Source: Streptomyces sp. H27-H5 (GTDB lineage Bacteria; Actinomycetota; Actinomycetes; Streptomycetales; Streptomycetaceae). From it: DNA of 64,000 nucleotides. Below the pieces are notes generated by a model, which was not told where the DNA came from, ran no database searches, and saw nothing but the letters and a program-made list of their open reading frames with translations. The translations under genes and the position numbers were made by a program. The stretch is taken from contig NZ_JAPNLK010000033.1 of NCBI RefSeq assembly GCF_026627505.1, forward strand, positions 1-64,000. Direction: 5' to 3'. Within the stretch, counting starts at the first letter, position 1; every line of letters begins with the position of its first letter. Of this stretch, positions 7,434-14,955 are shown piece after piece.

Positions 7434-8711
7434 CTACCAGGGCAGCTCGCGCACCTGCTGGACGCACAGGACCACGAACAGCAGCCCGGCGCCCGCGAGC
7501 ATCGCGTTGCTCAGCGCGCCGTTGCGCCAATCGGCGGGCGTACGGCTGGAGTTGAGCAACCACAGCAGGGTGAGGGCCAGGAACGGCATGAAGAACGCGC
7601 CGATCACCCCGTAGACGATGACGAGCCCGAAGGGCTGGTCCAGGAACAGCAGGCTGATGGGCGGGAAGGTGAGCCAGAGCAGGTACGCCCGGAAGGGCAG
7701 GGACTTCTCGCGGTCCGTTCCGGCCGGGACGAGGGAGGGCCGGTACTTGCTCGTGAAGTCGGCGAACATCAGGCTGACTCCGTGCCACACCCCGATCAGC
7801 GAGGTGAACGAGGTGGCGAAGAATCCCACCAGGAAGAGCTTGGCGGTGGCGCTCCCGTAGCGCTGCTCCAGGATGCCGCTGAGGTCCAGCAGTCCCTTGT
7901 CCCCCTTGGTGAGCGCGGCGCCGGAGGAGTACAGGAGCTCCGCGCCCACGAAGAGCATTGCCACGACGAAGATGCCGGTGGTGCCGTAGGCGACGCGATT
8001 GTCGAGCCGCATCACCTTCATCCAGCCCGTGTCGGTCCACCCCTTGGCGTTGACCCAGTAGCCGTACGCGGCGAGCGTGATGGTGCCGCCGACGCCACCG
8101 ATCAGGCCGAGCGTGTAGATCAGCGAACCGTCCGGGAGGACGGGCACGAGGCCGGCGAGGGCCTCGTCGAGGTGGGGGGTGACCCGGATCGCGAGGTAGA
8201 CCGTGACGAGGAACATCACGCCGACCAGGACGGTCATGACCTTCTCGAAGACGGCGTAGCGGTTGAACCAGACGAAGACCAGTCCGACCAGGCCGCACAG
8301 CAGGGCCCAGCCCTTCAGGTCCATGACGTCGGGGAACAGCGCGGCCAGCGGAAGGGCGCTGGAGGACATCGCGGCGGCGCCGTAGACGAACCCCCAGACG
8401 ACCACGTAGCCGACGAAGTAGAAGGTGGTCCAGGGTCCGAGGCTGCGCCAGCCGTCGAAGAGGGTCCGGCCGGTGGCCAGGTGCCAGCGGCCCACCGCCT
8501 CGGCGAGGGAGACCTTGACCAGGCAGCCGATGACGGCCGCCCACAGCAGGGTGTAGCCGAACTTGCCGCCCGCGATGAGTGTCGCGACGAGGTCACCGGC
8601 GCCGACGCCCGTCGCCGCGACGACGATGCCGGGGCCGATGTGGCGCCAACTCGCCTTGCGTGGCGAACGGTTCTCGCCCCGCCGGGCGTCGATGCGCGTG
8701 CTGTCCGCCAT
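7434..8711 (-). CDS. Nramp-superfamily (SLC11-like) membrane transporter, non-canonical
   Basis: A 425-residue, roughly 11-helix membrane protein from ATG 8711. The fold signature is recognisable: GPGIVVAATGVGAGDLVATL in helix 1 and FLVGFFATSFTSLIGVWHGV later. Canonical manganese/iron Nramps carry DPGN in helix 1 and MPH in helix 6. Here helix 1 has GAGD and the helix-6 region reads GGVGGTITLAAYGYWVNAKG, so neither metal-site motif is present. It belongs to a divergent branch whose substrate may not be Mn2+ or Fe2+. A hairpin separates it from ectD, so it is probably its own transcription unit. Confidence 0.85.
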   Translation of the reverse strand: MADSTRIDARRGENRSPRKASWRHIGPGIVVAATGVGAGDLVATLIAGGKFGYTLLWAAVIGCLVKVSLAEAVGRWHLATGRTLFDGWRSLGPWTTFYFVGYVVVWGFVYGAAAMSSSALPLAALFPDVMDLKGWALLCGLVGLVFVWFNRYAVFEKVMTVLVGVMFLVTVYLAIRVTPHLDEALAGLVPVLPDGSLIYTLGLIGGVGGTITLAAYGYWVNAKGWTDTGWMKVMRLDNRVAYGTTGIFVVAMLFVGAELLYSSGAALTKGDKGLLDLSGILEQRYGSATAKLFLVGFFATSFTSLIGVWHGVSLMFADFTSKYRPSLVPAGTDREKSLPFRAYLLWLTFPPISLLFLDQPFGLVIVYGVIGAFFMPFLALTLLWLLNSSRTPADWRNGALSNAMLAGAGLLFVVLCVQQVRELPW

Positions 8712-8813
8712 GGGACCCAGCCTTCCGTCGGCCTTCTGTGGCAACCCGTGCCACCAAAGCCGCTCACCGGCGGTCGCGCAAGAGGGCAGGAGGGTGATCG
8801 CGGCGCACGAGTG

Positions 8814-8849
8814 CGGGGAACACCACGCCGATCGGCGAGGTGTTCCCCG
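8814..8849 (-). terminator. Hairpin downstream of ectD
   Basis: Arms 8814-8824 and 8839-8849 pair over 11 bp and enclose a further short palindrome (CGCCGATCGGCG). The hairpin starts 34 nt after the ectD stop on the minus strand and likely ends the ect transcript. Confidence 0.65.
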
Positions 8850-8883
8850 TGAGGTCACACGTGCGGGCGGGCCCGCCGAGGGG

Positions 8884-9783
8884 TCAGCGCACCGGGACGA
8901 CGTCCCGCGCGGCGATGAACTCGGGGCGGCGGACGGGAGCCGCGAAGGGCTCCTCCGGCGCGTTCTCCACACTGTTGAACACGAAGAAGACGTTGCTGCG
9001 CGGGTAGGGGGTGATGTTGTCCCCGGAGCCGTGCATCGCGTTGCAGTCGAACCAGGTGGCCGAGCCGGCCTGGCCGGTGAAGAGCCTGATGCCGCAGGCC
9101 TCCGAGAACTTCGTGAGCGCTTCCTGCGAGGGGATGCCCGCGTCCTGCATCTGCAGGGACCGCTTGTAGTTGTCCTTGGGCGTCTCGCCGGCGCAGCCCA
9201 GGAAGGTCCGGTGGGAGCCCGGCATGATCATGAGGCCGCCGTTGGTGGGGTAGTTCGGCGTCAGCGCGATCGACACCGAGACCGTCCGCATGCGCGGGAG
9301 TCCGTCCTCCGCGTGCCAGGTCTCGAAGTCGGAGTGCCAGTAGAAGCCGCGTGCGCCGAAGCCGGGCTTCACGTTGATCCGGGACTGGTGCACGTACACG
9401 TCCGACCCGAGGATCTGTCGGGCGACGCCCACCACCCGTGGATCGGCGGCGAGTCGCGCGAAGGCCGCGCTGATCCGGTGTACCTCGAACACCGAGCGGA
9501 CCTCGTCCGAGGCCGGCTCGATGATGGACCGTTCATCCGCCCGTATCGCCGGGTCGGCGACGAGGCGGTCCAGTTCGGTCCGGTAGACATCGACTTCCTC
9601 GGGGGTGATGAGCTGGTCCACCGGGTGGAAGCCCTGCCGCTCGAAAGTCTCCAGCTCATGCCCCCACAGCGGCCCCGGGGTCCCGGACGCCGACCAGACG
9701 ACGGGGTCCTGACGGCCGATCAGAACCTCCTCGGGGCCCCGGGTCGGATACGTGTCCACAGTGCGCGCGGTTGTGGTGATCAT
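8884..9783 (-). CDS. ectD: Ectoine hydroxylase EctD
   Basis: A 299-residue Fe(II)/2-oxoglutarate dioxygenase that converts ectoine to 5-hydroxyectoine. The diagnostic stretch FYWHSDFETWHAEDGLPRMR holds the iron-binding HxD and the EctD-specific signature. The distal ligand His is in CNAMHGSGDN, and RSNVFFVFNS contains the 2-oxoglutarate-binding Arg region. Length matches the family. ATG 9783 begins MITTTARTVDTY. It is the last gene of the operon, 38 nt after ectC. Confidence 0.97.
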   Translation of the reverse strand: MITTTARTVDTYPTRGPEEVLIGRQDPVVWSASGTPGPLWGHELETFERQGFHPVDQLITPEEVDVYRTELDRLVADPAIRADERSIIEPASDEVRSVFEVHRISAAFARLAADPRVVGVARQILGSDVYVHQSRINVKPGFGARGFYWHSDFETWHAEDGLPRMRTVSVSIALTPNYPTNGGLMIMPGSHRTFLGCAGETPKDNYKRSLQMQDAGIPSQEALTKFSEACGIRLFTGQAGSATWFDCNAMHGSGDNITPYPRSNVFFVFNSVENAPEEPFAAPVRRPEFIAARDVVPVR

Positions 9784-9821
9784 GATGTTGCCTGCCTCTC
9801 CTCTCGTCTTCTCGGGCTGCC

Positions 9822-10226
9822 TCAGGCGCTGTGCGGCTCGGTGAGCAGCGGGTAGACGCCGTTCTCGTCGTGGTCCTCGCGCCCGGTGACGGGCGGGTTG
9901 AAGACGCACAGACAGCGGAAGTCCCGTGCGACCCGCAGGGTGTGCCGTTCGTGGCCGTCCAGCAGGTACATGGTTCCGGGCGTGATGAGGTACTTCTCGC
10001 CCGTCTCCTCGTCGGTGAGTTCGGCCTCGCCCTCGGTGCACACGACGGCCTCGACGTGGTTCGCGTACCACATCGACGTCTCGGTGCCGGCGTAGAGCAC
10101 GGTCTCGTGCAGGGAGAAGCCGACGCGCTCGCGCGCGAGCACGATGCGCTTGCTCTCCCAGGTCCCGGACGCGGCCTTCACGTGCCGGTCGGTCCCCTCG
10201 ATGTCCTTGAAAGAACGGACGATCAT
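9822..10226 (-). CDS. ectC: L-ectoine synthase EctC
   Basis: A 134-residue cupin enzyme that cyclises N-gamma-acetyl-diaminobutyrate to ectoine. Seen are [20 protein letters not shown], the core [40 protein letters not shown] and a C-terminal [20 protein letters not shown], all typical of EctC. I chose ATG 10226 rather than the upstream in-frame ATG because it matches the conserved N-terminus. It lies 39 nt downstream of ectB. Confidence 0.97.
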   Translation of the reverse strand: MIVRSFKDIEGTDRHVKAASGTWESKRIVLARERVGFSLHETVLYAGTETSMWYANHVEAVVCTEGEAELTDEETGEKYLITPGTMYLLDGHERHTLRVARDFRCLCVFNPPVTGREDHDENGVYPLLTEPHSA

Positions 10227-10265
10227 TCTTCGTTCACCTCTCTTCACATGCGACGCGCGTGGTGG

Positions 10266-11534
10266 TCAGGCCGTCTCGCGGACGGAGCGCGTCAGGATTT
10301 CCAGACCCTCTTCGAGTTCGGCGGGGGTCAGCGTGAGCGGCGGCAGGAGCTTGACCACCTCGCTCTCGGGACCGGAGGTCTCGACGAGGAGGCCGTGTTC
10401 GTAGGCCTGCCGGCAGACGGCGGTCGCCCGGGTGCTGTCCTCGAACTCCAGGCCCCACACCATGCCCCTGCCCCGGTGGGTGGTTCCCGGACGCCCGTCC
10501 TCGGCGCAGATCTCACTCAGCGTCTGCTCGATGCGCGCGCCCTGGAGGAGGGTGCGGTCCCGCAGGCCGCCGTCGTGCCAGAACGTGTCCAGGGCGGCGG
10601 TGGCCGTGACGAAGGCGGGGTTGTTGCCGCGGAAGGTGCCGTTGTGTTCGCCGGGCTCCCAGATGTCCAGTTCCGGCTTGAACAGGCAGAGCGACATGGG
10701 CAGTCCGTAACCGCTGATGGACTTGGACAGCGTCACGATGTCCGGGGTGATGCCCGCTTCCTCGAAGGAGAAGAACTCGCCGGTGCGGCCGCAACCCATC
10801 TGGACGTCGTCGACGATGAGCAGCATGTCGCGGCGCCGGCACAGGTCCGCCAGCTGTCGCAGCCACTCGGGGCGGGCGACGTTCACGCCGCCCTCGCCCT
10901 GGATGGTCTCCACGATCACGGCGGCGGGGTGGTTCAGCCCGGACCCCTGGTCCTCCAGCAGCCGCTCGAACCAGATGAAGTCCGGCGTCTGGCCGCCCAG
11001 GTAGTTGTCGAAGGGCATGGGCGTGGTGTGGACCAGGGGGACACCGGCGCCGGCGCGCTTGAAGGCGTTGCCGGTCACGGCGAGCGAGCCGAGGGACATC
11101 CCGTGGAAGGCGTTGGTGAAGGAGACCACCGCTTCGCGTCCCTTGGCCTTCCGCGCGAGCTTCAGCGCGGCCTCGACGGCGTTGGTGCCCGTCGGGCCCG
11201 GGAACATGACCTTGTACGGGAGGCTGCGCGGGGCCAGGATCTTGGACTGGAAGGTCTCGAGGAAGGCCCGTTTGGCGGTGGTCGACATGTCCAGGGCGTG
11301 CGTGATGCCGTCCCGCTCGATGTAGTCCAGCAGGGCACGCTTCAGCACGGGGTTGTTGTGTCCGTAGTTGAGCGACCCGGCTCCGGCGAAGAAGTCGAGG
11401 TAGTCACGCCCCCGCTCGTCGTACAGTCGGCTGCCGCTCGCCTTCTCGAAGACGGTCGGCCAGGCACGGCAGTAGCTGCGGACCTCGGACTCGACGGTCT
11501 CGAAAACACTCAGAAGCGGCTCGGTGATGGTCAA
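10266..11534 (-). CDS. ectB: L-2,4-diaminobutyrate 2-oxoglutarate transaminase EctB
   Basis: A 422-residue class III PLP aminotransferase that turns aspartate semialdehyde into diaminobutyrate. It starts MTITEPLLSVFETVESEVRS. Key parts are GPTGTNAVEAALKLARKAKG, the cofactor aspartate in LLIVDDVQMGCGRTG, and the PLP lysine in TLSKSISGYGLP. The closing ETSGPESEVVKLLPPLTLT fits the family. It is the second gene of the ect operon, 133 nt after ectA. Confidence 0.97.
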   Translation of the reverse strand: MTITEPLLSVFETVESEVRSYCRAWPTVFEKASGSRLYDERGRDYLDFFAGAGSLNYGHNNPVLKRALLDYIERDGITHALDMSTTAKRAFLETFQSKILAPRSLPYKVMFPGPTGTNAVEAALKLARKAKGREAVVSFTNAFHGMSLGSLAVTGNAFKRAGAGVPLVHTTPMPFDNYLGGQTPDFIWFERLLEDQGSGLNHPAAVIVETIQGEGGVNVARPEWLRQLADLCRRRDMLLIVDDVQMGCGRTGEFFSFEEAGITPDIVTLSKSISGYGLPMSLCLFKPELDIWEPGEHNGTFRGNNPAFVTATAALDTFWHDGGLRDRTLLQGARIEQTLSEICAEDGRPGTTHRGRGMVWGLEFEDSTRATAVCRQAYEHGLLVETSGPESEVVKLLPPLTLTPAELEEGLEILTRSVRETA

Positions 11535-11667
11535 CGAAATCTCCTTGTGAATGTGCGACGTGCGGCGTGCGGGGGTGCGACGTGGCGCGGCGCGGCAACG
11601 GATCGGCGACGCGGCCGGCCACGTGGGGGTGTCGTGGAACGGTGGGAGGAACCGGGCCCGGGAAGGG

Positions 11668-12219
11668 TCAGAAGGCCAGCGGCCCGATGCGGTGCAGGAC
11701 CTCGGGAGCGTGCGCGTCGACCTCGGGGAAGTCGCCGGGCGCGAAGAGCACCTCGCGGGTCAGCCGCGCGCCGTGGCGTGCGGCGTACGCGGCGAACAGT
11801 CGCTCCGAGGCGGCGTTGTCGGGCGTGATGGTCGTCTCGACACAGCGCAGGGGCCGCTTCGCGGCCTCGCGGACGGACAGGCCGTCGAGCAGCGCTCCGG
11901 CCACGCCCTGTCCCCGCCGGGACTCGTCGACGGCGACCTGCCACACGAACAGGGTGTCGGGGGCCTCGGGCCGGCGGTATCCGCTGACGAACCCGACGGC
12001 CCGTCCGCTCTCGTCACGGGCGACCACCGAGGAGCCGGCGAAGTCACGGCACCACAGGAGGTAGCTGTACGAGGAGTTCAGGTCCAAGGTCTTCGAGTCA
12101 CGAGCGATACGCCAGAGGGAAGCTCCGTCTTCCACGTCCGGGCTGTCGAGGCGCAACTCCTGGGGAAGTTCCAGGTAGCCGCTTCGGCTGCGGTCCAGGT
12201 CTGCATGTGCAGTGGTCAT
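11668..12219 (-). CDS. ectA: L-2,4-diaminobutyrate acetyltransferase EctA
   Basis: A 183-residue GNAT enzyme that acetylates diaminobutyrate at the gamma-amino group. The EctA pattern is visible: DGASLWRIARDSKTLDLNSS, YSYLLWCRDFAGSSVVAR, and the acetyl-CoA loop QVAVDESRRGQGVAGALLDG. TTITPDNAASERLFAAYA is also characteristic. ATG 12219 is chosen; the open frame extends further upstream without homology. It is the first gene of the operon, and the region ahead of it should carry the osmotically controlled promoter. Confidence 0.96.
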   Translation of the reverse strand: MTTAHADLDRSRSGYLELPQELRLDSPDVEDGASLWRIARDSKTLDLNSSYSYLLWCRDFAGSSVVARDESGRAVGFVSGYRRPEAPDTLFVWQVAVDESRRGQGVAGALLDGLSVREAAKRPLRCVETTITPDNAASERLFAAYAARHGARLTREVLFAPGDFPEVDAHAPEVLHRIGPLAF

Positions 12220-12509
12220 GCCGACGCAAGTTACCCAGCACGAGAAAAAAATGCATGGGTCCACAAGCTTCCGGATGGAGGGTCGGCATGTTATTGGTGC
12301 GGGCGCGGAGAACCTCTCCGATACACCTCGTTGATGATCTTCATATCGTGCCGAATCACGACATGTCATCCCAGCGAAGCCGTTTATAACGAGGCTGTAA
12401 CTTCTGCATTTCGCCTGCGAGTCGCCCTCGCGATCGTTACAATCCCGCAAACCTGCGACCGTTTCGGCCCCGGAGGGCTGGGCAAGACGGCCGACGGAGC
12501 TCGGTGCGG
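12220..12509 (-). promoter_or_regulatory. Upstream region of the ect operon
   Basis: About 290 bp with no gene. It is clearly less GC-rich than its surroundings, with an A7 run at 12244-12250 and CGTTTATAACGAGGC near 12381. As the only gap ahead of ectA it must hold the operon promoter. I could not pick a single convincing -35/-10 pair by eye. Confidence 0.45.
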
Positions 12510-12764
12510 TCAGCCGAGCCAGACGACGTCGATGACGTAGAGGCGGCCCGCGGACCTGTTGACGAAGTACACGGCGGCGAGCTGTCCGATCGTCGCGGAG
12601 CGGACGTCCTCCCCCTCGGGGTCCCGGTTGTCGAAGGCCGGGAACGACCAGGGGTCGCGGGAGGCGATGTCGAGGACGTCACGGACGATCTCCACCGCGT
12701 ACTCGGGAAGTCCCGCCAGCGCCTTCGCCGCGTGCGGGGACAGCCGGACCGGCCAACCGTTCAC
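12510..12764 (-). CDS. RelE/ParE-like small protein, putative toxin
   Basis: An 84-residue protein. It has the compact RelE/ParE layout: WPVRLSPHAAKALAGLPEYA at the start, a helical EIVRDVLDIASRDPWSF, then strands IGQLAAVYFVNRSAGRLYVI and DVVWLG. The GTG start at 12764 overlaps the stop of the preceding gene as GTGA, so the two are translationally coupled. RelE-type proteins cleave mRNA on the ribosome and ParE-type proteins poison gyrase; the residues here do not decide between them. No toxicity evidence is visible from sequence alone. Confidence 0.7.
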   Translation of the reverse strand: MNGWPVRLSPHAAKALAGLPEYAVEIVRDVLDIASRDPWSFPAFDNRDPEGEDVRSATIGQLAAVYFVNRSAGRLYVIDVVWLG

Positions 12765-13066
12765 CGCCGGGGTCCGAAGAGGTCTTCCAGCGCGGTGCCG
12801 TCGCCGTCGTCCCTGTCCGAGGCCAGGAAGGCGTCGACGGCCGGGGCGGCGGTCAGGCGGACCTGCCAGGTGCGGACCACGTCGTGCAGCGGGGCGAGGC
12901 TGTAGCTGTGGCGGGCGTACTCCAGGGCCTGGGCCCAGTCACGTTCGAAGGCGGGCGCCCACCGCTCCGCGTTGCGGTCGGCTCGGATACGGCCGAGCAG
13001 TTCGGCCGCCGCCGTGGGGGCGGGTGCCGGTGGCAGGGCGGGCGCGTACTCGGGCCGTGCGCTCAT
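12761..13066 (-). CDS. Small helical protein, putative cognate antitoxin (DUF6247-like)
   Basis: A 101-residue acidic and helical protein from ATG 13066, which has GGAGG 5 nt upstream. It opens MSARPEYAPALPPAPAPTAA, continues AAELLGRIRADRNAERWAPA and FERDWAQALEYARHSYSLAP, and ends DDGDGTALEDLFGPRR. The central part resembles the DUF6247 proteins of Streptomyces. Being first in a two-gene unit that overlaps a RelE-like gene by 4 nt is the usual antitoxin-toxin order. The assignment is inference from arrangement. Confidence 0.62.
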   Translation of the reverse strand: MSARPEYAPALPPAPAPTAAAELLGRIRADRNAERWAPAFERDWAQALEYARHSYSLAPLHDVVRTWQVRLTAAPAVDAFLASDRDDGDGTALEDLFGPRR

Positions 13067-13437
13067 GCGTCCTCCAGAGGGTTCCGGCCGACACGCTAGC
13101 GAAGATCCGCCCGCCGGTTCCGGTCCGCCGGACGCGGAGCGCCCGGCCCGGCTCTGACGTGGGTGAACGCACCTTGAACGCACACGCCGGCCGATTCGGG
13201 GTACGTTCGTGGGTACGGGGTGCGGCCTTGGCCATCAGGGTCGCGACGGGGGCCGCACCCCGACACTCGTGAAACCGCGCCGGGCACCCTCGACAACCGT
13301 GCCCGGGTTCGTGATCATCCGCCCGGCGGCGCTGACGGCCCCCGGGAGCCTCTCGTACGGATGGGCCCCTGAGCCCTTCCTGGTCCCCCGCGTACGCCCC
13401 GGGAGTCCCTCGCGCCCCGCGCGGCCCTCGGACGCGG
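13067..13437. other. Intergenic region, no gene seen
   Basis: About 370 bp. Open frames here are non-specific high-GC frames without ribosome-binding sites or recognisable protein character. The right part must contain the 3' flank of the hypothetical gene ending at 13438; the left part carries the promoter of the toxin/antitoxin-like pair. Confidence 0.4.
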
Positions 13438-13758
13438 TCAGCACAGGCGTCGCCGCGCCCCGCCGCCCGGAGGCAGGGGTGCGGGCGCGGGGTCGGCTCC
13501 CCGCAGGTGGAGGTCCCGGACCGTGGCGGCGATCTCGCGCTGGAGGTGGTCCCAGGAGACGAGCCGTTGCCAGAGGGGGTCAGGTTCGCCCGGTACGGTG
13601 GCGCCGCGCGCGGTCCACTCCCGGGCGAGTTCCTCGTACAGGGGCGCCCCGTCGGCGCCGGTACGGATCGCCTGCCGGGGAACGCGCGTGGCCAGGACAC
13701 CGTCGTCCGCGCCGCGGTGCCGAGCCGTGCCGGTGATTGTGGAGTGCTTCGGAGCCAT
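13438..13758 (-). CDS. Hypothetical protein (106 aa)
   Basis: ATG 13758 gives MAPKHSTITGTARHRGADDG. The middle looks like a real folded protein: APLYEELAREWTARGATVPG, then PLWQRLVSWDHLQREIAATV and RDLHLRG. The tail is proline- and arginine-rich. Trp and acidic residues are balanced in a way random GC-rich frames rarely show. I recognise no domain. It lies just downstream of the YihY gene on the same strand, 65 nt away, so co-transcription is possible. Confidence 0.55.
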   Translation of the reverse strand: MAPKHSTITGTARHRGADDGVLATRVPRQAIRTGADGAPLYEELAREWTARGATVPGEPDPLWQRLVSWDHLQREIAATVRDLHLRGADPAPAPLPPGGGARRRLC

Positions 13759-13823
13759 GCCCACCCAAACGATCCGCCACCCGCGCGGACACGACCCCGC
13801 CGGCCGCGGCGCGCCTCGGGCGG

Positions 13824-14732
13824 TCAGGACACCTCGGGTTCCGTCCGCGGCGTGTCACGGGCCAGGACCGCGTTGAACTGGGCGCCGGTGAGCAGCGCGA
13901 GGTTGGTGAACCAGAGCCAGATGAGGAACACCACGATCCCCGCGAGCGAACCGTAGAGCCGGCTGTAGGTGCCGAACTCGGTGTAGAGCGTGAAGAGCGC
14001 CGAGGCGGACAACCAGAGGACGGCCGCCAGAGCGCCGCCCGGAAGGCCGCGGCGGGTTCCCCGGGCGCGCGCCGGGCCGGTGCGGAAGAGGATCAGGATG
14101 AGCGAGATGGCGATGACGAGCAGGGTCGGCCAGCGCAGCACAGCCATGGTGTCCACGCCCTCGTAGCCCGCGGCGGCCGCGAGGCGGCGGGCGAAGGGGC
14201 CCGAGGCGACGAGACTGGCCGCGCCGGTCACCAGCAGGCCCAGCAGCAGGGCGGCGGTGAGGACGAGGACGTGGGCGGCGCGCAGGGGCGGTCGCGTGTC
14301 GGGGAGTCGGTACATCGCGTGCAGCGCGCGGCGGAAGACCGCGAGGTAACTGGACGCCGACCACAGGGCGCTGACGATCCCGCTCGCGAGCAGCAGCCAC
14401 ATGGAGGACGGGTCCGCGGTCAGGGAGTCGAGGACCTCGCGGAGCGTGGCCGCGGACTGGGGCGGGGCGTAGGAGGTGAGGTCGAGGATGAGGCGCTCGC
14501 GGGTGCCCGGGCCGGCCAGCCCCACCAGGGAGACCGAGACGAGCAGGGCGGGCACGAGGGCCAGCACCGCGTAGTAGGTGAGGGCCGCGGCGTAGTCGGC
14601 GACGTTGTCGTCCCACACGCGCACCGCGGTGTCGCGCAGGGCGGAGCGGGTGCGCACGGCGAGCGCGAGGGCGCCGTTCCCCTGGATCGCCGGGGTGGTG
14701 CGGGGAGCCGTGGGGGAAGTGTTCGATGCCAC
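13824..14732 (-). CDS. YihY/BrkB-family inner-membrane protein
   Basis: A 302-residue protein with about six transmembrane helices. Family features are WDDNVADYAAALTYYAVLAL near residue 41, the segment SALWSASSYLAVFRRALHAM, and GSLAGIVVFLIWLWFTNLAL near the C-terminus. It was once called ribonuclease BN, but the family is not a nuclease; its role is unsettled and may be in envelope or solute transport. It is divergent from the channel-like gene to its right. Confidence 0.92.
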   Translation of the reverse strand: MASNTSPTAPRTTPAIQGNGALALAVRTRSALRDTAVRVWDDNVADYAAALTYYAVLALVPALLVSVSLVGLAGPGTRERLILDLTSYAPPQSAATLREVLDSLTADPSSMWLLLASGIVSALWSASSYLAVFRRALHAMYRLPDTRPPLRAAHVLVLTAALLLGLLVTGAASLVASGPFARRLAAAAGYEGVDTMAVLRWPTLLVIAISLILILFRTGPARARGTRRGLPGGALAAVLWLSASALFTLYTEFGTYSRLYGSLAGIVVFLIWLWFTNLALLTGAQFNAVLARDTPRTEPEVS

Positions 14733-14955
14733 GGGGCGCTCATGCCCCTCGTGGCCGTTCCTACGCGCCCCCGGACCCCGCCGCGTGCCGGGCCCGAACT
14801 CAAGATCGACACGTCACGCGATGGGCGGATCCCGCGTCGGCGCTCCGTTCGCGTCGAGCGGGCGCACTAGCCTGCATCCTGTACAAAACCACCGATGCCG
14901 GGCAGTCGTGCACACGACGCGCACCCGGCACCGACAGCTGACCGAGGAACCCCGG

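Noticed and set aside
13209-13736. A 175-residue plus-strand frame
   Set aside because: It is antisense to the better-supported gene 13438-13758 and is Arg/Pro-rich without motifs.
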